Source: JAETTH01 sp964455975
GTDB lineage: Bacteria > Bacillota > Clostridia > TANB77 > CAG-508
Length of the DNA: 35,918 bases
Reading direction: 5' to 3'
NCBI GenBank assembly: GCA_964455975.1
Contig: CAYVYP010000007.1
Location: 1-35,918 of the forward strand
Shown here piece by piece: positions 16,586-25,968 of the stretch; the stretch's first letter is position 1; every line of letters begins with the position of its first letter. The notes beneath the pieces were generated by a model. It was not told where the DNA came from and did not search any database. It worked only from the letters and a program-made list of their open reading frames with translations. The position numbers were made by a program, and so were the translations under genes.

Positions 16586-18369
16586 TATGCTAACCTCTTG
16601 CTTTTATGATTTTCATCTATTAGTTTTAATTCATCTTCAAATATCTTTAATTTTACAAATAATTTTCTTGTACCTGCAACCATTAGGCATTCTCCTTGAT
16701 TTGCATTGTATATAAGTTTCTTCTCTTGGTCAGTCAGATTAAAAGTCTCTACTATATCTTGTAAATCTCTTCCATCACATTTAAAGAACATTTTATATGT
16801 TGCATTTGCAAGTAAACTTTGTCCATATAATTTAATTTTATCATTTAAAAAATCTTCAATTGACTGTGTTGAAACTATTATGCTTGAATTATATTTTCTT
16901 GCTCTTTTACTTATATTTCGCAAGTATTCTAATGTCTGTGGTATATTAGGGTCAACCAGTACATGGCATTCATCTGCAACTAAAACATCTTTTTCTTCTT
17001 TATTTTCACTTAATATTTCCCAACAGTAACTCATTATATTGTAGTATTGGGCTCTTTTATATTCGATTTGAAACTCTTGCATATTCTTCGTATTAAAAAC
17101 TGTCATTTTTGTATCAATTTCAATGTTTGTATGTCCATTCCATATATTTTTTGAATTGCCAATTGATATTGGTCTTAATAAGGATAGTAACTTGTCAAAA
17201 ATAATATCATTTTTTTCTTTATTTTCTTCAACTATTAAAAAATACAAATCTTCCAATATTGGAAAATCTGTATTTGCTAATTTTACTACTTCTGTTTCAG
17301 CAGTAATATTAAATTTTAAGTATAATTTTTCTAATACTAAATCCAATTTCGAAAATTCTATTTCATCCAAATTTGGAAATAGTATTGAAAAAAATGTATG
17401 TAAAAATTGAAAGTGCAGTGATAATGAATTGTTATCATTTGCCTCGTCTTTATTATTTCTTATTTGTAATGGATTTAATATCTGCCCATTTTGACTTCCC
17501 CCACAATTTATTATTTTTCCCTTTAGATTATTGCACAAAAATGAATATTCATTTTCAGGATCTATTACAAGAATTTTTGATCTTGGTATCTCATTATAAA
17601 TCAAATGTTTTAAACATTCACTTTTACCACTTCCTGAACTTCCTGTAATAACTATATTACTATTATTTCTATCTTTATTTTTTAGCCACATATTAAAAAT
17701 TACTATTCCACCATTTTGATTAATTCCCCAATAATATCCTTCAACATCTATAAATGTATCAGTATCAAAAAGAAATCCACCTGTAAATGTACTTGTTAAT
17801 ATATTTCTTTTAAAAAATTCGCTTAACTCTTTTTGAATAGTAAAAAATGGTGCAACTGCTTTAAACCCATCGATTAATAAGAAATTAGTTAATGGTCTTA
17901 TTTTTAATTTTTGTAATTGTACTGTCTTTTCTATTGTCTTACATTTTTCTTTTAATTCTTTTTCATCTTCTGATGTTACAAGAATATAAATTGTTAAGTA
18001 TGATACAACTTCATTATTATTTATTATTCTATTTATAATTTCCGATGCCTCTTTAACTTCGTTTTCTCTTAATTGTTTTGTAGATTCATTTTTAGCAAGC
18101 TTTGAAAGTCCTGTTGCATCTCGTATTCTACTATCTAGTTGTTCAACTAACTCTGTATTATCTGTTGGCTCAATATTTATAGAAAATATTGCTTCATTGT
18201 CGCTTACTAACTTTCCAAGCCATCCCATATCTATATTTGATGGATAGTGAACTATTGTATAAACTTTTGAAAACATATTACCCATATATATTGTATTTTT
18301 ATTAAATTTCAATCCACCAACAGGTGTAATCAAATCTATTAAATTATAATTATTTTCTACTTTTTTCAA
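16585..18369 (-). CDS. VirB4/TraE-type conjugation ATPase
   Basis: 594 residues from a TTG at 18369 (GGGTGAT-type site in the end of the methyltransferase gene; overlap 20 bases). N-terminal region matches the VirB4 CagE/TrbE part (VYTIVHYPSNIDMGWLGKL, FSINIEPTD); Walker A GSSGSGKS at about 243-250; Walker B with VLVADECHVL; the ISKRARKYNSSIIVSTQSIEDF segment is typical of the family. It powers assembly of the type IV channel at the membrane. No in-frame CGG. The usual upstream gene of this operon, at 19041, is separated from it by the inserted methyltransferase gene. Confidence 0.95.
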   Translation of the reverse strand: MKKVENNYNLIDLITPVGGLKFNKNTIYMGNMFSKVYTIVHYPSNIDMGWLGKLVSDNEAIFSINIEPTDNTELVEQLDSRIRDATGLSKLAKNESTKQLRENEVKEASEIINRIINNNEVVSYLTIYILVTSEDEKELKEKCKTIEKTVQLQKLKIRPLTNFLLIDGFKAVAPFFTIQKELSEFFKRNILTSTFTGGFLFDTDTFIDVEGYYWGINQNGGIVIFNMWLKNKDRNNSNIVITGSSGSGKSECLKHLIYNEIPRSKILVIDPENEYSFLCNNLKGKIINCGGSQNGQILNPLQIRNNKDEANDNNSLSLHFQFLHTFFSILFPNLDEIEFSKLDLVLEKLYLKFNITAETEVVKLANTDFPILEDLYFLIVEENKEKNDIIFDKLLSLLRPISIGNSKNIWNGHTNIEIDTKMTVFNTKNMQEFQIEYKRAQYYNIMSYCWEILSENKEEKDVLVADECHVLVDPNIPQTLEYLRNISKRARKYNSSIIVSTQSIEDFLNDKIKLYGQSLLANATYKMFFKCDGRDLQDIVETFNLTDQEKKLIYNANQGECLMVAGTRKLFVKLKIFEDELKLIDENHKSKRLA

Positions 18370-19066
18370 TTACATCACCCGCCTTTTGAATCAAAGCATC
18401 TTCAATTCTTTTTTCTGCAATTTCAAAGTATTCTTTATTTATTTCAAAACCTATAAAATTTCTGTTAGTTTCAATAGCACCAACCAATGTTGTCCCACTT
18501 CCTGCAAAGCAATCTAAAACTAAATCTCCTTCATTACTAGAATTTATAATATGATTTTCTATAAATTCTAATGGCTTTATTGTTGGATGCTTATATTTTT
18601 TCTTATCTTTTTGATTTACACCTGAAATGTAAAACTTTCTTTTAGTCTTGTAATTGCCATATAATCGTACACCTTTTTCTCTAAAAAATAATACATATTC
18701 TGTATCAGGCAAATATACATTATTAGTTAATGGACTAGGATTTAATTTATGCCAAGTTAATATTTCATAATTACAATCTTTATCTTTAAAATACTCAAGT
18801 AACTCTCTTACTTGCCTTTTAGAGCAATAAATATACATATTTATTTTTTTCATTTTTGGTATTAATAAATCCAATACTTTTAAATCAAATCCATCTTTTA
18901 AATTTAATAATTCATTTGCATAGTTATTTAAAGATGTTGTATTTTTTACTCTGTTTAAATTTAATTTATATGGTGGATCCATAACAACTAAATCCACACT
19001 TTTGTCATCTAATAATTTAATTGCCTCCATACAATCTAAATTATATATTTTGTTTATTTCTAACAA
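18350..19066 (-). CDS. Orphan DNA N4-cytosine/N6-adenine methyltransferase
   Basis: 238 residues, TTG start at 19066 with AAAGGGA upstream. Beta-class order: catalytic DPPY (30-33) comes before the SAM-binding motif FAGSGTT (187-193); HPTIKPLEFIE precedes the latter as is usual. Complete family length. No restriction endonuclease gene is adjacent. The gene overlaps both neighbours (26 and 20 bases) within the secretion operon, so it is expressed with conjugation and probably marks transferred DNA against restriction. Target sequence cannot be predicted. Together with metK on the same element it suggests a methylation-centred defence-evasion strategy. Confidence 0.93.
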   Translation of the reverse strand: MLEINKIYNLDCMEAIKLLDDKSVDLVVMDPPYKLNLNRVKNTTSLNNYANELLNLKDGFDLKVLDLLIPKMKKINMYIYCSKRQVRELLEYFKDKDCNYEILTWHKLNPSPLTNNVYLPDTEYVLFFREKGVRLYGNYKTKRKFYISGVNQKDKKKYKHPTIKPLEFIENHIINSSNEGDLVLDCFAGSGTTLVGAIETNRNFIGFEINKEYFEIAEKRIEDALIQKAGDVIEKSRK

Positions 19067-19682
19067 TACTGTCCCTTTCTATCATTGTGTAATTATCTCT
19101 ATAATCAACACTCTCCTTTCGTGCAAACTCTGGTATGGTAAAGCTTTTTGTTAAAAGTATTAGGTCTGTTTCTTTTAGTACTTTTGCTCCAAATCCACAA
19201 TTTGTAAATCGATTTATCCAATTAGTTGCTCTTTTTGAAATATTCATACAAGCAACATCTGAATCATTTTCCCATATGCATATATAAAATTCTTTTTCAA
19301 ATAAATTTTCATTAGTAACTAATTGACTTGTTAATTCAATTCTTTTATTAACAATGTTTTTGCATATTTCATCATCTAAATTATTAATTAGCCTTATTTG
19401 TTCTTCAATATGCTCTTTTATATCTATTCTCCTTGGAATTACATATATTGAATATGGGTTTTGCTCATTTGCAAACTCTATACTCATAAAATCCATCTTT
19501 TTAACCATTTCATCTTCTGACAATAGACTTATGTTTATAGGATTTACTTCTATAAATAATAAGACTTTTCCATCTAATGTATAGATATAATCTTCATCTA
19601 TGGGTATATCTTTTATGTTTAAAAATTCATTTAAACTTTTTTTATTATTTTTTGTTTTATTTAATAGTTTTATAAAAATCAC
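19041..19682 (-). CDS. Conjugation protein between PrgI and VirB4
   Basis: About 210 residues. It has the look of the N-terminal part of a VirB4/TrsE protein (YTLDGKVLLFIEVNPINISLLS, FANEQNPYSIYVIPRRID, a coil IKEHIEEQIRLINN, and FYICIWEND), but the complete VirB4 at 16585 makes it a separate component. No ATPase motif. The start is uncertain: the only usual start, GTG 19682, lies inside the GAGGTG site, and the first well-spaced codon is ATA at 19673. It overlaps PrgI upstream and the methyltransferase gene downstream. Soluble or peripheral. Confidence 0.75.
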   Translation of the reverse strand: MIFIKLLNKTKNNKKSLNEFLNIKDIPIDEDYIYTLDGKVLLFIEVNPINISLLSEDEMVKKMDFMSIEFANEQNPYSIYVIPRRIDIKEHIEEQIRLINNLDDEICKNIVNKRIELTSQLVTNENLFEKEFYICIWENDSDVACMNISKRATNWINRFTNCGFGAKVLKETDLILLTKSFTIPEFARKESVDYRDNYTMIERDSIVRNKQNI

Positions 19683-19989
19683 CTCTTGTAAATCTATACT
19701 CCTTTTGTATAGCTTTAAACTTAACTACATTTTTCAACAAATCTAGCATTGAAAAATTATTTCTGCCTTTTCTAACAAATATTACTGAAACAATAGTAAT
19801 TCCTAAAACAAAAAAGGTAGAATATACTGCTTGATGTGTAAACAAATAAATTATATATGCTATAATGCTTGAAATTGCCATACTAATTGATGTTTTTATT
19901 AGTTCTGTCATTCCAAATCCATCAAAAAATTCTGTTTTCGTTCTTATAGCTTTTGGTATTTTTATTGTTTTTTTATCTTGCACCTCCAC
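19657..19989 (-). CDS. PrgI-family conjugation membrane protein
   Basis: 110 residues; I choose the GTG at 19989 because AGGAGG ends six bases upstream (GTG at 19992 is too close, GTG at 19983 is also possible). The family pattern is clear: KIPKAIRTKTEFFDGFGMTELI, two membrane helices (SISMAISSIIAYIIYLFTH and VYSTFFVLGITIVSVIFV), then the conserved FSMLDLLKNVVKFKAIQKEYRF. PrgI proteins are VirB3-like channel components encoded just before VirB4. Its start lies inside the glycine-rich end of the previous gene, which is readable only after the CGGA shift. Confidence 0.9.
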   Translation of the reverse strand: MEVQDKKTIKIPKAIRTKTEFFDGFGMTELIKTSISMAISSIIAYIIYLFTHQAVYSTFFVLGITIVSVIFVRKGRNNFSMLDLLKNVVKFKAIQKEYRFTRGDFYKTIK

Positions 19990-20597
19990 CACCTCCTCCT
20001 GATCCGAATCCGACCATTATTAGTAAATGCTCCTCCATTGCCTTTAGATGTATTATATTCAGAATATGTAGTACCTTTTTTAAATATATAACCATCTTTA
20101 TCTCGATAATAGCTAATCATTGCATAATATCCTTTGAAGAATCCCTGACAATCTGAAAATGGTCGTAAAAAACTTACATTTTCAATAGTTTTTGATTCAG
20201 TATATATTCCAAAAGATGTTACATCTTTTAATTCATCATCATCGCTTACAACTCCTAACTTTTTATCAATATCTGTAACAACATACCATTTTCCATCAAC
20301 ATTTATTGTTTCTCTATTTTGACAATCTTGGTCAACAATTTGTCCAAAAGTTAAATCACTTGTTTGACCATCAGTAATTGTTGCAGTACTTCCAAAATAT
20401 GTTTTAGGAATTTCCACTAAACTTAATGATAAAGTAATTAGAACACTGGCTATTAATACATTTTTAGCTAGTTTTATGTATTTAGGTTTTTGGTCAGGGT
20501 CAATTGCAGTTTTTATCATTAATATTACAAATGAAACTCCTGCAATTAATATTCCAATATTTCTTAATACTCTAACTATTTCTTTTAATTCTTCCAA
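19973..20597 (-). CDS. VirB2/TrbC-like membrane protein with extracellular domain, +1 shift at CGGA
   Basis: TTG start at 20597. Two N-terminal membrane helices (RNIGILIAGVSFVILMIKTA and LAKNVLIASVLITLSLSLV) as in VirB2/TrbC-type pilins, then an extracellular domain with two cysteines (VDQDCQNRE, FSDCQGFFKG) that could form a disulfide. After NNGGAFTNNG-type glycine-rich sequence the frame meets CGG A at 20012. Frame 0 gives an arginine/tryptophan tail to 19962; skipping C20012 gives GFGSGGGGGGAR and a stop at 19973, which matches the low-complexity context. About 207 residues in the shifted form. Confidence 0.8.
20009..20012 (-). other. CGGA recoding site, VirB2-like gene
   Basis: Minus strand AAT GGT C GGA TTC GGA TCA GGA. 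Frame 0 yields RIRIRRRWWRC; skipping C20012 yields a glycine-rich end, as expected after NGGAFTNNG. Confidence 0.75.
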
Positions 20598-20611
20598 TTA
20601 ATCGTCTTTCT

Positions 20612-21449
20612 TTACCTTCTGCCCCTTGGCAAAAGTGCTTTTATTGATCTTGCAGTATTACCTGCACTATTTATAATACTTCCACTTGGTCTCATCATAT
20701 ATTTTTCAAGCATCATTGGAGTTTTGGTCGATACAATTGCAATTGCTATACCATAAATTAGATGTCCATTACCCAAAGTTAATATTGATAGATTTAATAA
20801 TACCATTTGTACAACAAGAGTAAATGCTGTCATTAAAAAATTCCTAATATATTCTGGGAATACTCCATTATCACTATTTAGAAGTCCGATGCTAGCAAAT
20901 GGTATTCCCATTCTCATAACTAGCATTTCTATTCCCTTCATTATGAATTGGCATACAAGAATAAGCCATACTATTAATAATACTAAACAAGCAATTGCAG
21001 TAAAAATACCACCTTGTATATTACCTGATAACATTTCTGCTAAATCACTTGTTTGAATAGGCATTGTATTTAATATAGAATTTAAAAATTCTTGCATTAT
21101 ACCCACAAAAATATAATAAATTTCTTTAAAACATATCATTACAATTACTGCTTTTATCATTCCTATTGCAAGTTGTATGGGGTTTTCCTCATTATCTCCG
21201 TTCTCTCATTAAAAAATATATTTTAATAGCTTTTGTAATAAAAACTATAACCAAAATAAAAATAGCATAATTGAATATAACTTCATATATACTATTAAAA
21301 TTAATGCTTTGTCCACTACTTAAATGTATTGTTCCAAGTTCTCTTTCAATAAAGAAAACAACATTCATCATACTTTTAAATAGTGAGTTTAATGTTGTTT
21401 GTGAGCCTCCTATAAATTTTTGAATAAGTTCTACAAGCATATCTGCCAT
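20612..21449 (-). CDS. TrbL/VirB6-like conjugation membrane protein, +1 shift at CGGA
   Basis: Two open frames join into one 278-residue protein when C21200 is skipped: 83 codons, then 195. Before the shift: amphipathic start, membrane helix (IFNYAIFILVIVFITKAIKI). Across it: YFLMRE|GDNEENPIQLAIGMIKAV, a cytoplasmic loop leading into the next helix. After it: five or so further helices (MIKAVIVMICFKEIYYIFVG, FTAIACLVLLIVWLILVC, MTAFTLVVQMVLLNLSIL). This is the size and topology of the polytopic VirB6/TrbL component, expected here between the pilin-like gene and VirB4. Without the shift no full-length polytopic subunit exists in the operon. Confidence 0.88.
21197..21200 (-). other. CGGA recoding site, TrbL-like gene
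   Basis: Minus strand AGA GAA C GGA GAT AAT GAG. Frame 0 stops two codons later (CGG AGA TAA); skipping C21200 gives REGDNEENP and 13 codons later reaches the next long open frame in phase. Confidence 0.88.
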
Positions 21450-21492
21450 TTTTTATCACCACACTTTTAATATAAAATCAAAATATTTTATA

Positions 21493-21855
21493 TTATTTGT
21501 AGAAACTTAATATTACATTTATTAGACTTACTCCACAAGTTATTAGTATTAATGCAATTAATGTTGTTTTAATATTTTGCATATTTCTTCTTCTTTCACC
21601 TTCATCGTTTGTCTTCAAACAATAAACATAGTAAATAAAATAGCCAATACATATTGTAATTCCAATACCAGTCATCCAAGAAATTATCGAATTTACTAAA
21701 TTTTCTGTTCCTCTAACTAATTGACTATCCTCAAAACTTGCTGCACTTGAAAATGTATTTATTGTATTTAATATAATTACAAACAATAATGATTTGCTTA
21801 ACATTCTATAAAGTGTTTGAATACATTTTTTAATCTTCTCCTTGTTTTTTATCAT
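21493..21855 (-). CDS. VirB2/TrbC-like pilin-type membrane protein
   Basis: 120 residues, ATG at 21855 after AAAGGA. There is a basic start and signal-like helix (KSLLFVIILNTINTFSSAAS, cleavage near SSA-A), then two membrane helices (IISWMTGIGITICIGYFIYYVYCL and TTLIALILITCGVSLINVILSF) around a basic loop (EGERRRNMQNIK). This is the hallmark of conjugative pilin precursors and matches the usual place next to the coupling protein in Gram-positive elements. It overlaps the end of the coupling protein gene by 26 bases. Confidence 0.8.
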   Translation of the reverse strand: MIKNKEKIKKCIQTLYRMLSKSLLFVIILNTINTFSSAASFEDSQLVRGTENLVNSIISWMTGIGITICIGYFIYYVYCLKTNDEGERRRNMQNIKTTLIALILITCGVSLINVILSFYK

Positions 21856-23739
21856 CTAAATCCTTTCTTTTTTTGAATATGCCTGACATATTCACATTTC
21901 TTCTTTTACTATATCTTTCCCAAACTTTCCATATTTTTATTTTTTCAATATTTCTTGCAGGTCTTTCATTTTCTCTTTTGATTCTTAATTCTTGATTTTG
22001 TTTTTTATCTCCCATACCATTTAGTTTGTTAAAATGCATTCTTGAAATATCAGGTATATTACAAATTGCAGGTCTTTTTCCTCCAATCATAACTAACACA
22101 TAAGGATTTTCTATTCTTAATACTTCATCAGGAGATAATAGTTTTCTAGATATTAGACTCATACTACTACTTGAATTATTATATTTAATATTTGTATTAC
22201 TACTTTCTCCATAGCTTTGGGCTGTATAAGTTCCGAAGTTTATCTGATACTTTGGTTGCAGTATCAATATTACTTGTTTTTAAATACATCCAAGCACAGT
22301 TATCAAGAATATTTTGCGCTCCTTCTTTCCCATATCTTTCCTCTAGTTGTGCAAAACTTTGAAGGCAAATTACAAATCTGATATTTCTTCCTCTTCCAAC
22401 AGTTAGCATATTTTGAAATGTATCTATTTTTGTAAAGTTAGCAAACTCATCAAGTATGTAATTCATTCTAATTGGAAGTTCTCCACCCTGCTCTCTACTG
22501 GCATCAACTAATGATGTATAAATTTGTTGAACAAGTAGACTACCGAGTTTGTGGTATGTTAATTTATCATCAGATAATAAAACATATATAGCTGTTTTTT
22601 CTTTTGCAAAACTTTGTAAATCAAAATCTGATTTTTGTATGTTGTTTGCAACATATTCATTAATAAACATTTGCAATGTAGATAATGCTGCTGCAACAAA
22701 ACTCCCTCGTGTTTTTGATGGTGCAGTTCCGAGCTACTGCATAAAACTTTTTGATAGGATTATCTGCCTCTTTATCCTGCATATATTTATCAATATACAT
22801 TTCACCATCATCATCATACTTAAACATTTCTGCTATAAAATAATAAACATTTGGCAGGGTTTGATATTCTCTTTTGTCTTTGTTTTCCAAGACAACAGCC
22901 ATTATTGCTGTTTTAATAACAGACATTTCGCCATTTTTCCATATAGGCTCTGTCTTATCGTTTGTTTCAACTAAAATATTTACAATGTCATTTACAAGAC
23001 TTTCCGCTTTTGGTATATCATCATTTTCAACTGCATTTATTACTATATCTAAATAGTTATAACAACTACTTTTTAAAAAGTTAATATAATCAATAGCAAT
23101 TACATTGTATCCAAGTTCTTTTAATTTTGATGCAGTATATAAATACAACTCACCTTTAACATCACTTATGAAAAGATTTTCACCTGCTAAACCTAAATGC
23201 GTTATTGTTGGAATTATAATTGATCTACTTTTACCACTACCAGAACTACCTACAATTAACCAATGTAAATTTTCATCAGTATAATAAATCTTTTCTATAT
23301 TACCATCTTTTTCAAAGTTAGTAATTACTCCTGCAGAATCAAAGCAAACTTGATTATAGCCTTTGGTTTTATCTATAATATTGTATTTAAAAATTTGGTT
23401 ATAATCTTTTTTATTTTGCCACCAAGAAGTTCCGTGTTGTCCATCTCCAACAGGTGTTGGAACTTCTATTTTATCCGTTAATTTGACTTTTTTACTATGA
23501 TATATATTTTTTGTTTTATTAGAAAACAATAATAAAAATCCTATAATTATCAATTCTACTATTGCAAACATTAACAATACTTTTGGATTTTCTATAATTG
23601 TATTTATAATAACACTTACATTTATATTAAGCATTTGTTCTATATTGTTACTTAATAACAAATATAGATTTACTGATAAGTAGCTACTAAATACTATACT
23701 TAATATTATTGCTATAATAATTAAAAATCTTCTATTTAT
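21830..23739 (-). CDS. VirD4/TraG-type coupling protein, two +1 shifts at CGGA
   Basis: Reading through skipped C22731 and C22235 gives one coupling protein: 336 + 165 + 134 codons from 23739. Membrane helices near the start; PTPVGDGQHGTSWW; Walker A GSSGSGKS (about 164-171); YAVA|GTAPSKTRGSF at the first shift; Walker B YILDEFANF; LQSFAQLEERYG; ISRKL-type end. Standard starts exist only at TTG 23661, which would cut the first helix; the full N-terminus NRRFLIIIAIILSIVF begins at an ATA (23737-23739) with AAAGGAG seven bases upstream. The protein links relaxase-bound DNA to the VirB4 channel. Confidence 0.92.
22232..22235 (-). other. CGGA recoding site 2, coupling protein
   Basis: Minus strand GAT AAA CTT C GGA ACT TAT ACA. 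Frame 0 stops at 22200; skipping C22235 gives SDKLGTYTAQSYGES. Confidence 0.9.
22728..22731 (-). other. CGGA recoding site 1, coupling protein
   Basis: Minus strand GCA GTA GCT C GGA ACT GCA CCA. Frame 0 stops at 22660; skipping C22731 gives FYAVAGTAPSKTRGSFVAA, conserved-looking TraG sequence leading to LQMFINE. Confidence 0.92.
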
Positions 23740-23798
23740 TTTATTTCTCCTTTATTTGGAAATCCTTATCTCCTCCTCTACTTTATTATTTTTAAAAA

Positions 23799-24215
23799 TT
23801 AAAATTCAAATTCGTCTTCTTCATTTTCTTCTTTATCATTGTAAATTAATTCATCCTCTATTATTTTATCAATTCTTATATTATTGTCTTCAACAAAACA
23901 TTCTATTGGTATCATAATAGTATTTGATATTATATTTTTTTCTTCATTTGTAAAATTAGGTATTGGTGCATCATATTCTGGTAAAAGATATTCTTCTACA
24001 CTTCTCATTCTCTCACCTGTAATTAAAATCATTTTTCTCCCTTTTTCTAAATGAATATTGTTGTAAGTTGTAATATCTAGTTTAGTCTTTGATATTGTTT
24101 GAATCGATGCAAGTATGTCGTCTTTTCCTCTTATATTTTCTCTTTGCATTGCCTTAAATAATTTTTTTGTATCTTTATTTGATTTTGCAATTAAAAAAGT
24201 TTCTTGATATCCCAT
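23799..24215 (-). CDS. Small element protein with acidic EDEFEF tail
   Basis: 138 residues from the ATG at 24215, which has GGAGGTGG upstream; an earlier in-frame ATG at 24230 precedes that site. Soluble, alpha/beta. It starts MGYQETFLIAKSNKDTKKLFKAM, resembling the start of the protein at 14252. Middle: KGRKMILITGERMRSVEEYLLPEYDAPIPNFT. It ends NEEDEFEF, one of the element's acidic C-termini. Located between relaxase and coupling protein genes, where relaxosome accessory factors are common. Not recognised. Confidence 0.6.
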   Translation of the reverse strand: MGYQETFLIAKSNKDTKKLFKAMQRENIRGKDDILASIQTISKTKLDITTYNNIHLEKGRKMILITGERMRSVEEYLLPEYDAPIPNFTNEEKNIISNTIMIPIECFVEDNNIRIDKIIEDELIYNDKEENEEDEFEF

Positions 24216-24252
24216 TTTATCCACCTCCAATCTTTAATCTATAATTCAACAA

Positions 24253-25479
24253 TTATGATTCCCAATTAAATTCTGATTCATTTCTTTTATTTATTGATAA
24301 TTCTTTTTTAGCTTGTTTTGATAAATATTTTTTGTATTTATAGTTTGCAAGTTCACTTCTACTATTTTCCTGATAAGAAATTGTCATTAAAAAATTATAC
24401 AAATCAAAAATCATATATCTTGTATGATTTTTTTGTTCTGTATATGTAAAATCGCTATTTATTAAAACTCTTTCAAACTCTAATATTTTGTTACCAACAA
24501 GTTTTATAATTTCTTCCTCTGCTTTTATTCTTTCTTGCTCTTGATAATACTTTAATTTAGATTTATCTGTATATTTAAATTCTAATATTTTTTGTTTTGC
24601 TATAATATACTCTTCTATTTGCTTTTTACATTCTATTGATGAATCAATAATCATATTTGAAACTTTGTCTACTTGATTTATTACTTCAGGATATTTTATT
24701 AAATATTGATATTTAATACTTCCATTTGTTGTTTTTAACTTTTCTTTTAATATCACTAATTCTTTTATTACATTGTCTAATTCTTTATCAGAATAGATTT
24801 TTTTCATGATTTTTTTATTAGAAAATTGATTTTCATATTTTTGTATTTTTTTTATGAATTTTTCATCTTTTCCTGAATCTTTTAGTTGTTGTAATATATA
24901 ATTTTGAGCAATTATATTTTTTTTAGCATTATCTTTTTGCATATATATTGGTATCAAATCTTCTTTAAATACTTCATTTGTAAATTTTTCTCGTAACTTA
25001 TTTATTTGTTGATATGGTACAAAATAATTGCTTTTATCTCTTGACTTTGACCATACAAAAAATTGAAAGTGTGGATGCCCTTTTTCAATATGAACTGCTC
25101 CTGCATACTGCAAATCTTCCAATTTAATATTTAAAGTTTTTGAGATGTCTACAAGTTTGTTTTCTAAAAGCTCTTTCCATTTTTCTTGATTATCATACCC
25201 AAGTCTCATTGCATCATATTCTCTTAAAGATAGTAGTCCTCGATATATTGGAACTTTATTATTTGCAAGTTTAGTTACATATTCAATAATTAGCTCTATA
25301 CTTTGCATTTTTTCTATGTTTGGTAACTTATCTATAACTCCAAATAAACCGTGTTCTGTCTTATCATTTTTAATTGCATACTTACTATTAGCTAAATATT
25401 CTGTGTATGTTTTATGCTTAAAAAATGTTGACCTTTTGTTAGGATTAAAAGTTCTTAATTCAAATATTAAACTACTCAT
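24253..25479 (-). CDS. MobP-type conjugative relaxase
   Basis: 408 residues. The N-terminal relaxase fold carries the three-histidine metal motif H130-x4-H135-P-H137 in GAVHIEKGHPHFQFFVW, typical of the MobP3-like relaxases of Firmicute elements. A tyrosine-bearing region lies upstream (Y34, Y88, Y95 are candidates for the nicking residue). The C-terminal half is a long coiled coil (about 170-370). It nicks oriT and pilots the strand through the coupling protein. The start overlaps the accessory gene's stop by 8 bases. The tail contains NESEFNWES, a weak form of the element's acidic tail. Confidence 0.92.
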   Translation of the reverse strand: MSSLIFELRTFNPNKRSTFFKHKTYTEYLANSKYAIKNDKTEHGLFGVIDKLPNIEKMQSIELIIEYVTKLANNKVPIYRGLLSLREYDAMRLGYDNQEKWKELLENKLVDISKTLNIKLEDLQYAGAVHIEKGHPHFQFFVWSKSRDKSNYFVPYQQINKLREKFTNEVFKEDLIPIYMQKDNAKKNIIAQNYILQQLKDSGKDEKFIKKIQKYENQFSNKKIMKKIYSDKELDNVIKELVILKEKLKTTNGSIKYQYLIKYPEVINQVDKVSNMIIDSSIECKKQIEEYIIAKQKILEFKYTDKSKLKYYQEQERIKAEEEIIKLVGNKILEFERVLINSDFTYTEQKNHTRYMIFDLYNFLMTISYQENSRSELANYKYKKYLSKQAKKELSINKRNESEFNWES

Positions 25480-25939
25480 TTCTGTACAAATCTCCTATTG
25501 AATAATAATCTAGTATATCCTCATCTTTCATATTTTCATCTACTTTTTTATTTACATATAAGTTTGCTTTTTGTCTTGCAACTTTTAATGAATATTTAAA
25601 ATCATCCTTCAATTCATCACTTAAAAGTTTTTCCATTATTTCTGCTAACAGATATGTATTTATAGCAGATGAACGAGTATACTTTGCATTTAATGACCTC
25701 TGACTTTTTATAAATGGATTTAATTTTGCCTCTATTTCTCTATCAATTTCCTTTACAATAAAGTCTAAATTATCTTTATATATTTGTAAATTTAATTCTT
25801 TATCTACACCTGCTCTAATCAGTTCAGATGCATTATTGTATCCACTTTTTTCAACTGATTTATATATCATTTTCTTTTTATAAAGTGGAATTCTAAAACT
25901 TATTTTCACAAGTTTTTCTTCTTCTTTTTTATCTTTCAA
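25472..25939 (-). CDS. Ribbon-helix-helix relaxosome accessory protein (MobC-like)
   Basis: 155 residues from the TTG at 25937-25939, six bases after GGAGG. An apparent ATG at 25963 would place that ribosome site, and an in-frame CGG, inside the gene, so it is rejected. The N-terminal KISFRIPLYKKKMIYKSVEKSGYNNASELIRAGVDKEL region is a ribbon-helix-helix domain; the rest is helical (about 45-140), a plausible tetramer or relaxase contact. It precedes the relaxase gene with an 8-base overlap and follows the inverted-repeat cluster at 25969-26094, its likely binding site. Confidence 0.8.
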   Translation of the reverse strand: MKDKKEEEKLVKISFRIPLYKKKMIYKSVEKSGYNNASELIRAGVDKELNLQIYKDNLDFIVKEIDREIEAKLNPFIKSQRSLNAKYTRSSAINTYLLAEIMEKLLSDELKDDFKYSLKVARQKANLYVNKKVDENMKDEDILDYYSIGDLYRNE

Positions 25940-25968
25940 ATTGCTCCTCCGATTCTTCTTCATAAGAT

